Shown here in pieces: positions 1 to 14,000 of a stretch of 64,000 bases of DNA. This DNA comes from Echinarachnius parma (Eukaryota; Echinodermata; Echinoidea; Clypeasteroida; Echinarachniidae), in contig JBAMJV010009651.1 of assembly GCA_037951105.1 (NCBI GenBank), positions 20,811-84,810 of the forward strand. Direction: 5' to 3'. A program made the translations under genes and the position numbers. The first letter of the stretch is position 1. Each line of letters starts with the position of its first letter. The notes below the pieces were generated by a model, which was not told where the DNA came from, did not search any database, and saw only the letters and a list, made by a program, of their open reading frames with translations.

Positions 1-460
1 ATATATATAATGTTTGTATCAGGACACCACTTATAGTGTCAATGAAAATCTTAAAGAAGTCTTTTTCCTCACAATTGATTGTAAGCACCTTCGTGTGATC
101 GTATGTCACTTGAAGCTGACAAAGGAGCCCCATATTTTGTGACAGTCACTGTGTTACCATGACGTAAAAGGTGCGTTGTCAAAATACCTGAAATTATCCA
201 TTATTCTCAGGTCTGATTATGGGGTGAAAACCACCTCTTATACGGTAAAATGCATATTACCTACGAATAATAATTGTTGATTGCATATTTGTGCGCACAA
301 ACCTAAGGTTGGTATTGTTTGAAAGGGTGATTTCCACTCTTTAGAATACTGTAAAACAACTTTGATTCACAGTTTATTCACTAAGTTATGGAAAGAGGCA
401 CAACCTCATGTTTAAAAAAAAAAGATACGTGAATTTCAACACACTAATACCCTAGAACAT

Positions 461-1104
461 TTAAAGGGGCCCTGCAACCCAAATGCATGTTGACCTCTGT
501 TCATCTGTATTAGTGTACACATTCAATATTTGTAAACGGTTTGACCCAAATATGTTTTGTATATTTTTAAACATTTTATGATTTATTTGTCTTCATGTTG
601 CTAAGCCCCACCTCCTAAAAAACCTTCCAGAGCAAATTCTATTGTTGACCTGCAGTGACATCATTTGTCAATCACTGGTCAGCTACCATGCTGTTGTGAT
701 TAGCCTAATCACAATAGTATCACACGGTTGAAAAGAATACCAACTCACACAACTTCAATTACAATAGCTGTTGCTATGTCAGAAGAAAAGCACTGTCTAA
801 GCTATTGCATGGAGGTATGCAGGGCATGCTTTTGTGTGGATGTTCTTTTTGTACTTTCATCTTTTGTTAATATCATGGTAGCTGACCAGTGATTGACAAA
901 TTATGTCACTGCAGGTCAACAATAGAAATTGCTCTGGAGGGTTTTTTAGGAGGTGGGGCTTAGCAACATGAAGACAAATAAATGATAAAATGTTTACAAA
1001 TATACAAAACATATTTGGGTCAAACCGTTTACAAATATTGAATGTGTACACTAATACAGATGAACAGAGGTCAACATGCATTTGGGTTGCAGGGCCCCTT
1101 TAAA
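461..1104. mobile_element. Foldback MITE, 640 bp
   Basis: The two arms (461-690 and 875-1104) are near-perfect inverted repeats starting AAAGGGGCCCTGCAACCCAA. The loop is about 180 bp. A diverged full copy lies at 17111-17759 in a gene A intron. Confidence 0.9.
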
Positions 1105-1670
1105 CTTGAACAGTAACAAGAGAATGATGTTTAAGACACAATGTGTGAATGTATTCCATGATTGGAATCGTATACAATGTATATGGAATACAAGCATATA
1201 GTTGCATGAGGCATATTGTTTTGGAGTTTCATAGCACCTATTGTAAGTAATTCATCCGTATTCGTAGGTAACATTGAGAGATATACCATTAACTTACCCA
1301 TGTAATTTCTTGGCCGTTTGACACAGTTTCCGGTAATGGTTGATATGTCGTCACAAATCATTAAAAGGTCAAAAAGGATTAAAAAAAATCAGAGCAGTTT
1401 GAAATGCGAACCTTCAAATTTGGCCCTGTACACTTTTTGTTTGAATCGACCATATACTAACCTATGCTACTATAATAAGACACTACATATGCAGACTTTT
1501 GCACATCAAATCATGATCAGGCATGATCAAATCATGATCAGACAACACTAAGAATTTCACACATTTGCACAATTTTAATTTCAGATATTTCTATAACATG
1601 TGTCGTGTATAAATGGAGACAAATCATGTATCTGCAGACTTGTGTAAAGCGTCATTATTCATACCTTATA
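1105..1670. other. No gene seen
   Basis: AT-rich sequence with only short stop-ridden frames; one small direct repeat of ATCATGATCA near 1510-1540. Confidence 0.5.
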
Positions 1671-1672
1671 AT

Positions 1673-2580
1673 AAAGGGGTAGTTGAGTTTGGGTATAGAG
1701 TTATATCTATTAGTTTGTAATGTAATGGTGCAGTTTTTTGTTACTAAAATTTACTAAAATTGAGTTTGGGTATAGAGGGCGCTACACAAAATAATTTTTT
1801 TCATGAGATAATGAAAAACTGAGTGTCAAATTCGAAAGAGCATACTACTTTAATGACAGAATAAACTTTATTGATCAAAATCGGTTCAGGGACGGCTGAA
1901 ATATCCATAAACATAACCATTTGTAATAAATGTGGGGCCCCAGAAATATTCGATAATTTTGAACCAGCCGTTAAAAAAATTTAAAAATGCTTCCTCTTTT
2001 CAGAAATGTACAAACGAGGTTTTTAAATAGTTGTTAAAAATCTCTCTATCTAATCACTGTATACAAAAACAAATCACATGCACAATATTTTATTTAAAAT
2101 GGTTGAAACCGATGAGTGTTAAGAGAGCGCCCTCGTGAGTTTTAACGGCTCTTTTTGAATGATACTAGGTTTTTTTTATAGTCATTTGTAATTTCTATTC
2201 CTTTCGAGAATGGTGGAGTTATATCTATTAGTTTGTAATGTAATGGTGCAGGTTTTTGTTACTAAAATTTACTAAAATTGAGTTTGGGTATAGTGACAGA
2301 ATAAACTTTATTGATCAAAATCGGTTCAGGGATGGCTGAAATATCCATAAACATAACCATTTGTAATAAATGTGGGGCCCCAGAAATATTCGATAATTTT
2401 GAACCAGCCGTTAAAAAAATGTAAAAAATTTAACGTTTTAACGGCTCTTTTTGAATGATAACAGGCTTTTTACTTAGTCATTTGTAATGTTTTATTTCTT
2501 TCGAGCATAGTGGAGGTATAAATATTAGTTTGTAATGTAATGGTGCAGGTTTTGGTTACTAAAATTCAGTTCGACCAAAA
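1673..2580. mobile_element. Family X MITE (two overlapping partial copies)
   Basis: Begins AAAGGGGTAGTTGAGTTTGG and contains the marker GAGGGCGCTACACAAAAT; a second partial copy restarts near 2216. The family recurs at 5821-6345, 40855-41240, 47050-49110 (interrupted) and 61640-62030, with fragments near 3243, 4303 and 62150. Confidence 0.8.
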
Positions 2581-3190
2581 ATGTACTCTCTTTACCAGAA
2601 GAGAAAAACTAATTTGAATCAACAGGAGTACAAAATCAAATGCCTACTAAGGAATCTGAATGTTTTGAAAGTGAAAATGAATATAAGCGAATAGCACTTG
2701 AACAAAAATTTTTCTAATTTGAATGATCGGATCGTCATTTAGACTGCTATGTTGACGAATTTGACCGGGAAAACCTATATTTGGCCGAGTAAAGAGCGAA
2801 AATGCAAAGTGTTATTTGCTAACACCTTGCACTGACTTTGTACGCAGTTATAAGTTTCCAGTGGATGGTTTAAAGTGTGAACTCCTTTTTAATTTTATTT
2901 TGGCCGGAATTTCCGATCGCGTGCTTTAAAAGTTATATTGAACGACCATTTTAGTTAATCAAATGATGATCCCAATCGTCAGTCAATTTCGTGCTAATTT
3001 GAATGACCGAATCGTCAGTTTGGCTGCTGTTTTGACGAATTTGACCGGGAAAACCTATAACATCCATTTAACGTGAAAAATTCACCCCTCACTTTATGGA
3101 CATTGACATGTCAAATCACAAATACACATTTTGTCAACCATTTGTCACTTTTTGCACAATACATCAACGCTACTAGATCCCTGTGAATGT
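2540..3190. mobile_element. Fragments of family Z TIR element plus a family Y end
   Basis: Two partial Z ends (2550-2785 and 2880-3060), both finishing TTTGACCGGGAAAACCTATA, match 27170-27349. The tail 3085-3190 resembles the Y family at 46375-46755. A nested mosaic. Confidence 0.65.
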
Positions 3191-4916
3191 GTTCATTTAA
3201 TTGAATCTACCAGAGTCGTTAAATAAAATAAAATATCTACCTTAAAGGGGTAGTTCAGTTTTGGTATAGACGGCGCTGCACAATGGAATTATCCTAATAT
3301 TGATTTATAGTGATCTAAGATCCCTTTGAATCAATATTAGGATATTTCCATTATCAGTACATTGCGACAAATGAAAGGAACAATCAGTTAAATTTTGAGC
3401 GCCTTGTCTGGAAGAGTTAGGAACACAATTATTATAAACATATTGGTAGCAAAGGAGTTTTTGATGCATTTATGCTTCCATTTTGTTTTCATTTGTCCTA
3501 GTTGTGAGATATAAAACGATATGTACTTAGGTCTCTTAAATGCTTATTAAAAGTGAATACAGCAATAGAAAACTATCACGATACAGGATTATTATGCCTT
3601 TTCAATGTCTGTTTCGCTCAGGAATGTTTTACTCTATATATTTTTAATTCAATTTACATTGCGAACTGGTTCCTATTTTTGGAACAATAGCTGCAGTGTG
3701 TTAAGCACTATATTATATGTATGATGCATTATACATGTAAGCGTTGCCTTTTAATCCTTTCTTCGATATTTGTATGGTGCTCTTTTACTACTGCTTACGT
3801 TATTCATTTGTATAGTCTTTTGTTAATTTTGAAGTCGGATAATATTCTTTTGTGTAAACTGGTTGTAACTCTACTACACGGACTACGGACCAATGAACAC
3901 GATCGATGCGATTGAGGAAGTAGCTTGGAAATTCATGAACAAATAATTGTACATGTATATAATAATTGGCTATTACACTGTGTAATACGTAATGGGGAAT
4001 TTGCCATTTTGTCTGTGATCCCAGGAGATTATTTCAATTATGCGTACTCATATATGTTCATTGGGGATACAATTAGTGTTCCAACGCAAAACCCGATATC
4101 ATTATTCTTACGAATTCAAAATAATTCAGATTAAACTTGCTGAAAACAACGAAAATACTTTATGTGTGATAATTCAACTCATATCTTTAAAAACATACAT
4201 CGAAATGCAATGAGTAAGGTATCATTAAAAAGACAATATCGGGTCATATGATAGATGGTACCATTATTCAAAATAATTTATACAAGCATTTATTTTGCAT
4301 TATAGGGGTAATTCGTTTTTGGAATAGAGGGCGCTACAAGAAAATACATTTTTGCGAGTTAATGAAAATCTAAAGTGTAACATTTAAAACAGCACATAAT
4401 TGTAATGACAAAACCAACTTTACTTATCAAAATCGGTTCCGAAACGACTGAACTATCAATACATAATGATTGGAATTAATGTTTGGGACAAACCTTTCAT
4501 CAATATATTTCGAAAATTTGTTAGTTTGTAATAATACTGAAAAGTTTGAGTTACTATCCCTTAAACCTGTCCTTGCCTTTTCGAACTTATTACATAAAAG
4601 AGACCACATTATGAAAGCTAAAAATAGATTTCAACATAAACAAGCATCTGTCATATTGAATGAACGTGAATTTAACAATCTCTCTGTCGTCTCCGCATTT
4701 GTGTTATACTCAAGTATCCGAGCATGACGATCTTTGTAAACACCATACTCGGGGCATGCTGAATGACGAACAAGTATAAATAATTGAAATAATGACACAA
4801 TATGTTGTTGCGTTCTGATCTGTATATCAATACAATTTGTCCCGTCAGACTTCAGTCTTTCATTTGACATACATCTATCGGAGTGACTATTTGTTATAAG
4901 GAAGCTTGCTTTGAAC
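3191..4916. other. Upstream flank of gene A; promoter not resolved
   Basis: Only fragments of family X (3243-3290 and 4303-4420) are recognisable. No TATA or initiator could be assigned with confidence, and no coding exon was seen ahead of 4917. Confidence 0.4.
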
Positions 4917-5001
4917 ATGTTGCAAACGCGTTTTCAAACATATGTATGGTGGAAGGTGTTGATTTTGCTGACTTTATGTTCCCTGACTTTGTCTGCACAG
5001 G
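4917..5001 (+). CDS. Gene A exon 1: signal peptide
   Basis: An ATG at 4917 opens 28 codons and one base, followed by the strong donor GTGAGT at 5002 (phase 1). The peptide has a short basic N-terminus, a run VLILLTLCSLTLS and a small residue before Q-G, a classic secretory signal. The phase matches the next exon. The 5' UTR and promoter were not identified. No competing upstream in-frame start was seen. Confidence 0.85.
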
Positions 5002-8000
5002 GTGAGTTTGTTACAATGAGTTTGTTCAAACACTTTGGCCCGAATTATCAGTACATTATTCACTTCAGTCCAGACTAAAATGACATAATTTACCAGTAAC
5101 CAGTACAAACATCCACAGCTGTGGAATTTCACGAGCTCGTTGGTGATTGGTATATGCCACAGAAGATATATGATTTTCTTCATTATCCAATCAATCCCTG
5201 CAGTTCAACTTCAGGAGCTTGATCGGGACAAGGGGTCGCTTAATATTCAAATAATTATATAACTGGTCACCAGTCATGCCAGTAATATTGCGTCCTGAAT
5301 CATCAAGGACATCATGGTACTAGTGACCGGTTGTACTATGAGTGGAATGTCAGACGACCTTTGTTTTGATTTTTTAGCTTTGTTAGAGGGTTTGATTATT
5401 AAAATAAACAATGAATATCTCATGTGGCAAATGGCATTCATCAATGGGCCTATGCAATTTTACAGGTATGAAACAGTATAACAAGTAGGTGGTAATTTCT
5501 ATGATTTTATCTCGGACTTAAAGAGGCCCATTAACGTTGCAAACTTCAACCAGTATCGCTAAGATCTTTCACACTTCTCTTGTCCCCTGCTGTTTGCCAT
5601 ATGGTAACATAATAGTTAAATAGGGTTTGAAATGTCTCCAAGAGTTTCCGAATTCGCATACTCAATCGTCTACGCGAAAGATTTGTTGTTCTATTTTCAT
5701 TGGTTTTCACTAGGTAAACATTTTTCACATATCATTCTCAAGAACCTTACAATGAACCTGGTTTATGATTGAAGTCTCAAACTTCAATTGTGGGGGAAAT
5801 TAAAAAGTTAATGGATCACTTTAAAGGGATAGTTAATTTTTGATATAGAGGGCGCTACACAAATACTTTTTTTTGTGAGATGAAAAACTGAGTGTCAAAT
5901 TCGAAAGAGCATACAATTTTAATGGCAGATTAAACTTTAGTTGATCAAAATCGGTTCAGAAATTGCTGAAGTATCCATAAACATAACCATTTGTAATACT
6001 TGTGGGGCCCCACAATTATTCGATAATTTTGAACCAGCCGTTAACAAAATTTAAAAATCCTTCCTCTTTTCAAAAATGTACAAAAGAGGTTTTTAAATAG
6101 TTGTTAAAAATCTAATCACTATATAAACAAAAAATCACATGCACAATATTTGTATTGAAATGGTTAAAAGAGCGCCCTCGTGAGTTTTAACGGCTATTTT
6201 TGAATGGTAATAGGTTTTTTTAGTCATTTGTAATTTTGTATTCCTTTCGAGAATGGTGGAGTTATATCTATTAGTTTGTAATGTAATGGTGCAGGTTTTT
6301 GTTTACTTACTAAAATTTAGTTTGACCAAACCTGTACTCTCTTTAATACCAAAACTCTGATGAGAATTCAAGCCTGGTGCAATAATGTGCCAACATACAA
6401 TGCTACAATGCTGCATTCCATTGTGATCGCCTTTGAATAATTGTCAGTATGTACACACAAAATGTAAGTTTAATTGCACTGAATAATTAAAAATTGTACT
6501 TTTCATTCATATATATCTAATATCTAATACACATCTAAACGGAAATGTTGATGTAAGATGTTTTCCCCTTTTCTAGATGAATACCTTCACATGCATTTTA
6601 CCAGTGCTACACGACTGGTCCAGGTTCTGAGACCACGTTCGAGTATTTAACGCACCAGACCCCCCTCCTGCTTATCTGCACGAATACCCCCAGAATGGGA
6701 ACCTAATGGTCGTGTTTTTCTTTTCATCCATTGATATTTAATTTAGAAAATGAGCAAAGAAATCAGGGCCTCCCGGTATTCGAACTCGAGTCGACCTCCG
6801 GATTGCTAGACCGGTGCTCTTACCGACTGAGCTATAAAGCTTTTGTGACGGTTTGTTCGTCCCTGAAATATATATATATTATATTATATTAAATATATAA
6901 TTTAATATTTCATACGAGAATAGTGATATTTTCCCCCATTTCTAGATGAATACCTTCACATGACGATCTTGACTATAGGCCAAGGAAATATAAATGATGG
7001 TTATCACGCGTACCAGTGCTACAGCACTGGTCCAGGTTCCGATACCACGTTTGAGTTTGGACGGACTGATCCCATCCCATCTGTATCGTCACCAGACCCC
7101 CCTCCTGCTGGTCTGCACCCAAACCCACAGAATGGGAACCCACTGGTCGTGTCCTTTACTGGTTCATCATGGAATACGGACGGGTTTGGAGCCTTCTACT
7201 GTAGCGGGACACAAACCGGATTCCACACCACCACAATATCAACTTTCTTCGTAAGGAGCGATGGTAAGAAGCAATCCCCTTGAATGGCGTCCCGAATAAA
7301 GGGGGAGGGGGGGGGGGGGGGGGCTACAGCCCCATATCCAATTCAAGTGTTGAATTAGCCTTTAGTCAAGGCTCTATATGGCTTGGAGATTCTCTATGCG
7401 ATCGCGAGTTAGCTAGCTGTGAGAGAGCACGGGGTCAGCGAGCGGGACGAACTGGCTCCCATATAGAGCCTTTATGAACTTAACAAGCAGTAATTTATTA
7501 ATGAGATGAAAACATTAACCAATCAGATCGCTAGATGCGGGTGACCTCTGCCTGACTCGGGGCCTAATACACGATATTGCCGTGGCGTGTTCCATCATGT
7601 ATCAAGGGGTTTATTTAGTATCAGACATTAATATTATCATAACTATTCTAATGATCAAATATGAGATACATCAGAGTAAAACTGAAGCATAGAAATACCT
7701 TTTTTGTATCCATATCAAATCGCACCTCTTTATTTTAAAAGAAAGCAACATTATTTTGTAATGACGTACCCTATTCATAATGGATGCGTCCGCATGGACG
7801 GTTTAACGTGTACGGCCTACGCTAGTATGTTGCGGAGACCCTCTAACAACCAGTAACCGTGTATTGTGCAAGAAAGCGTGTTTGGTTTTACTTGGTTTTA
7901 CTTTGCAGCTTGATTGTGTGTCTAAACAAAGACTAACACTCGCAAACGGCTGATCTTCCATCCCGTGGTAGATGAATATTCGTTATTTAATAGGTTTACA

Positions 8001-11000
8001 TTATAAATAAACAACAACCAATGTGCAAAGAGAGAAAGACTCTCTCGCGCTTCGCGCTCGATGTGTTCGCTTTCTTATTCGCTCACTCGCCACTCGCTAC
8101 GCTCGCGTAATTGTGCATATAGCGTGAGAGTCTTGACGAAAGACTAGTGTTGAATATGCTTTTAAATTATATTTAAGAGAATTATATTTAAGAGAACATG
8201 AATTGCTACCTGAAAATCAGCATAAGTATCTTGGAGTTATATTTGATAAACGCCTTACTTGGCGGCCTCACATAACAGATGTTGCAAATCGGTGTAAACG
8301 TAAATTAAATGTAGTCAAGAGTTTAGCTCATGCTAAATGGAGTGGGGATGCTAAAAAATCTCTGATTTTATCAACCATAGATTACGCTTGCGAAGCTTAC
8401 GATTCAGCGGCACCCAGTATTACAAATATTTTAAATTCAGTTCAGTACCAAAGTTTATATGTATGTGCCGGCGCACACAAGGGGACATCTCTCAGAGACC
8501 TACAAGTGGAATTAGGAGAGATGCCCTTAGACTTACGAAGAGAAATGTTATGTTGTAGACTCAAAAAGCGAATTGAAAGTGTAAACAATCATCCTTTAAA
8601 AGAGGATATTAAAGATTGTTAGCAATTTCATATATATGGAAGTAATAATTCTAGGACAGCTTTTGGCCAAAGATTAATGGAATTGATGACAACAATTGAC
8701 TTTGAAGTTGAGGAGATGATTTGCTCCAGAATCCCTTTTTGGCACTTGAACGTACCCTTGATATCAATGGAATTTCAGGATTATATTTGTAAAAGAGACA
8801 ATCAATTGTTTCAAAGGCAAGCAACAATAGAAATGATAAATACAAAATGGAAAAATTATTTGCAAATATATACTAATGGATCCAAATCACCAGAACAGGA
8901 GAGTGCAGCCGCCGCCTTCTTTGTCCCTTACTATGATTATTCATTATCTAAGAGACTTTCAAATTATACATCCTCTTATAGGGCAGAGATGGCGGCTATT
9001 GTGCTTGCTTTAGATTGGCTATATAATCATCCAGTTTGTATACGGGGGCAGTTATTTTTAGCGACTCACTAAGTTCTTTACAAGCCATAAAGAGTTGCAA
9101 AGACGAACTTCCTGTATACGAAATTTTATATTTGTGTTCACAATTGAAGAATAAAAGGATGCTTGTATATTTTGAATGGATTCCAAGCTATTGTGGACTA
9201 AAATGGTAATGAGATTGTGGATATAGAAGCGAAACGAGGTCTGAAAAAAATAAATAGAAATTGATAATAAATTAGCAAGATATGAAGTTAATAGTGTTAT
9301 AAAGAAATGGATGTATGTTAAATGGTAGAAAAGATGGGAAGGAACGGAATCATGTCTTAAAGATGTGCAAAAAAAATGTTAAGAGTATAATATATATGTA
9401 AATTGAATAATAGAAAAAATGAAAGTATTTTGCATTGTTTAAGAATGGGAAACATTGGTTTAAATGTAAATTTATGTGTATTGAAAAAGCACGATACTGG
9501 GTATTGCCCTAATTGTGAGGGTATATTTAAAACTTGTACACATTTTTTGTGTCAGTGACCAGAGTACATTGTTCAAAGGGCCATGTTGATGGCTGAAACA
9601 GGTTTATATGAGGAAACAAAAATAATGTCTTTGTTAAATTCTTTAGAGCGACCCATCTAACAAGCTCTTGTTGATTATGTGAAAAGAACCGGGAGATTAC
9701 CCATACTATACTAGGCCTAAGAATGTTGTTATCGTTTCATTATTATGATAATAAGACGCCCACTTCCACATATGTGGCGGGAGTCCCGATGTGAGAGGTG
9801 GGCTCTGTTATTGAAAAAAGGAAATCGTTTATAATTTTTGTATATAAATGCATGAAGTTATTTGATTTCTTTTGGTTTCGTCTTATAATTATACTATTAA
9901 GAGGCCCACGACCACATATGCGGCGGGAGTCCCGATGTGAGAGGTGGGCCTCGGTGAGATATAAAGGAAATGTTTATATTGTTGTATATAATTGTATTAA
10001 CACACATCTGTATTGATATTGTATAGTTTTGATACACGTAAAATTATATGCATGCTCAAGCCGGTACAGAGACTGTTAATAGGATATATATGCAGGCAAC
10101 TGAAGACGGTTTTGATCACCATAATAAATTTTGCTCAAAGTTAATGACGTGTACGAAAATATTTAGTAAATTACACCCTGCACCTTGCACTTTCATTTAC
10201 AAAGCCCAAAAATGTTTGCTACCTCTGTATGTTCTTGGTTAATATGATTTGTTTTGATTTTATATATAATTTTTAATTTTTTTTGGAATCGGATGCAGGT
10301 GCAAAGAAAAACGAAGGCGACCAGAGTGCATCTCCATGCATCGGGGGGCCTAGACTGATTCGTCAGTTGAGAAGCCTGCTCAACGTACCGAGCCGGGTTG
10401 GCCCGATGATGCCTTTAATTTTGGTTTTGTTTATTGATGGTTTGAACACGTTTATGCACTTCAAAAAAAATATATAAATATGTATATAATAATAATAATA
10501 CAAATATTAAAATAAAGAAATTAAATGAGAAGAATGAAATAATATTTAGTTTTTGGCGAAAATATTCAAATTGAATGAACCGCCAATAAACATCAAACAA
10601 CAACAACTATTACACATTTTATGGAGTGACAGACTTTTATTTCAGTATTAATGATATAAAAACAGTTTTTGATATCCTAAATTGCAATGGGAGTTTTTTT
10701 CTTTTTTTACTGCAACTGTTCGAAGAAAAAACGCATTCGAAACAAATGCAATATCAACATTCTCAAATAAGGATATTAAAAGCCGATCTATGAATCTAAT
10801 AAAACACGGGTGTCTAAATAATGAGGGGAAGGGTTTCCATACATAAATACACTAAATAAAATAAATATCTAATGATCTATTTAATGGCTAATACTTACTC
10901 CTACACATTTCCATGATAAATAAAGATGGCAAAAAACTAATTTTTAACACTTATACTTTTATCATTGGTAAAGTGGTATTCTAATAAATTTATCAACTTA

Positions 11001-14000
11001 GGCTGGACTAAATTGACATGAAATACCACTAACCAGTACAAACTATTCCACCCCAGTAGAATTTGACTAGCACATTGATTGTTGGCATGCACCACTAGAG
11101 ATAAACCCTATTGTTTCTCCTCAGAATAACATTCCAATTTCCAATAACATTGTTTAACAAGTCACATTATGTCCTCTGACTAAAAGAGCAGTATATAATT
11201 AGAGAAATGTTCAAGCATGCCATTATAATGTTAAGCATCCTATTTTCTGGATGTCTAATGACAAGAAACAATCAGAAGTGGTGCGTGACAACCATCAATG
11301 TGATCAATGTGATTCCCTTTGTCTGAACTGGTTTAACAGGTATTTTTTAGTCTAGCGTAAGTTAGTAGAATACCGGCCATTATTGTAAAAAATGATATTA
11401 AATAAAACTGTAAATGCTTCCATAATCATCATCGCTATTCAATAACCCATATCAATTTCACCATAAAATAAAATTGATTTTAACTATTAATTCATTAAAT
11501 ACTCACGGTTTATAAAATACTTTCATCATACATGCACACATATCTTCTACATTCGCACAGCCAAGTTTACTCCTAGTGACAACGTCTTCACCAGGACAGT
11601 CAGTGTTGGTGACACAGGAGTGGTCATCACTATGTTGCAGGACGCTAATCCTACACATGATGACAGCTTCATCAGATGGAGGAAAGATGGCAGTGCTTTC
11701 ATTGATTCAGCTGAAGGCTCTCTACAGTTCACGTTCCCTGATTCAATACAAAGTTCCGATGGAGGGATCTACGAGATCCACTATAATACTGATAGACCAA
11801 CGGGTCGAGGCGGATTGTACAGACTTATTGTCAGAGGTATCAATGAGACCTACTTTTTTAAATTCTAATGAACACATGCATGAAGTAGTAAATATATCAT
11901 AAATATGTCTTCATGGCCTTGACCATGTATTGTTATTTATAGACAAAAAACACCGACCGTTTCTGTGGCGATTTTGTGGCACATTCGCATAGACGCTTGA
12001 CTTCCCATCATGCGGTTCTAGGTGTTAATGATTCGAAACAAATCGATGTACAGTAATCAATGCCGGTAGTTATATAATTTTTTTCAGCACAATATAATGC
12101 ACTGTCCGTCCGAGTTAGCGAATATCACTCTGCATTTTCGCTCATTACTCGACGATCAAAATGGGACATTCATTTACCACGGGAGTATCATGCATCACTC
12201 AATGGACATATTGTAAGGTCACAGAAATACACATTTTATTAACGTTTGGTCAGTTTTTGCAAATGTCAACACAGTTACTTGATCAATTTAACGAATGTTA
12301 GTACACATGGTCTAGTATATGTGAGATTAAGTATCACTCTGCTCGAGCTGAGTAATTTAATTGAATAGACCGCTTCTGTAATGTATGCAAATATTATGCG
12401 TAGGACGTCAGACAAGCTTAACAATAGACAAGCTTAACAATAGTAACTATGTCCGGCAAGCTCCGGCAAACTTAGCTTGCCGGACCTAGTTACTATTGTT
12501 AAGCTTGCCAACGGAGAGTCTTACGTCATACGCATATTATTTGCATACATTACACAAGCGGTCTATTGAATTGAATTGAAGTTTATTATGTCCATGATCA
12601 TTACATATAAAATTGTTTTCCACTGGTTACATTGCCTTGCTTATACTGTTTTCGGCAGAGTGCACACCTGGTAAGTGGGGACCGCCAGACTGTCATGGAA
12701 TCTGTGATAACTGCTACAACGGAGGTATTTGTGATGATAAGACAGGGCGGTGTATCTGCCCGAATAACTTCAAGGGACCCAACTGCCTTACAAGTAAGTT
12801 TGATCAGTAAATAGATCAGAAAAGCCTTACATATCATGTTTAGTTAGCGTTGGCAGTAAAGATATTGATTGGTAATTACAATTCATTTTTGAATTCCGAC
12901 AACAAATTGCATAAAAGTAAGCAGTACTTGCTAGGATCGTTGGTTTAGGTTGATAAATTAAAAGGCGCTTAAAGTCCAAGTCACAACGCCAAACCAAACC
13001 AAACACAGACAGACATCAAACCGACATATTCAGGGTCATTCGGGGTGATGTCGATTTGTGTTGGCTGAATGTAAGTTTTGGCATATCAATATACATTTTT
13101 GGTTTCATCATGTTCATGTTGATCTGAATTTCGTCCCGAATTATGTGTACATAACCCAAACCGACACTAACCCGAAACCTAATCCATATATTTCGGGCAC
13201 ATTTCGGAGGGTGTTCATTGCTGTTAGTTTCAGTTCGCTCTGTTATCGAGGTGATGTCGGGCTTGATGCGGTATGCATTGGTTTAGATGTTATAATGAGG
13301 GGGACTTGCTTTTTATGTTAGGATTGGTTAATTGTAAAACGATATAATCTGTAATAATCATATTGATATTCCTCAGTTTGCAGGTCTGACGGCGGGAACC
13401 GGTTTGGACTGGACTGTGAATACAAGTGTTATCCTGATAGAGATTTGCCCGACGATTGCATGGGCTTTATGTTCTGCCTCCCGGATCCGTTCGGATGCAC
13501 CTGTTCCGCAGGAGTCAAGGGGCTGGCGTGTAACACAGGCAAGCACAATGCAACTAAACATCTCGAAATTATGTATTATGTATCAGTTATTTCAAATAGC
13601 AGTATAATAAGTGCGCTTGAGAAGGGGGGGGGGGGTGGTCAGAAAAGAAATGTTGCAAAAAAGGCCGATATATTCGGTTGAACAATTGAACTCTAGAATT
13701 TGTTTTTAATTGAAAAGAAAAATAGGCTTCGCCGGAAATCGAACTCGAGACCTCCGGATTCTAGATCGGATTGCGAGCCACAAAGACTCTTTTATGGGCA
13801 ATCTGTGTTATAGTGCACTGGTTCATAAAGCTATGAACCAGTGCACTATAACACGGATTGCCCATTGACAAAAAAAAAACATTCGGATGGGCATATCTCA
13901 GCCAATACGTAACCTATTCAATTGATTTTCGGTATTTGGACATTATTTGTTATGCTCTTTCTGAAAATGAAGTCCAATTTTGAAATTTCTAAAAAAAAGA

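Noticed and set aside
3721..3915. 64-codon hydrophobic frame with a Met start
   Set aside because: No splice or homology support, AT-rich, and short frames of this size are expected by chance.
6765..6840. tRNA-Ala-like gene on the minus strand
   Set aside because: A and B boxes are present but the acceptor stem does not pair; the family recurs as fragments, so it is a SINE.
8677..9072. Stand-alone protein gene
   Set aside because: It is the linker and RNase H part of a broken LINE, following its reverse transcriptase fragment.
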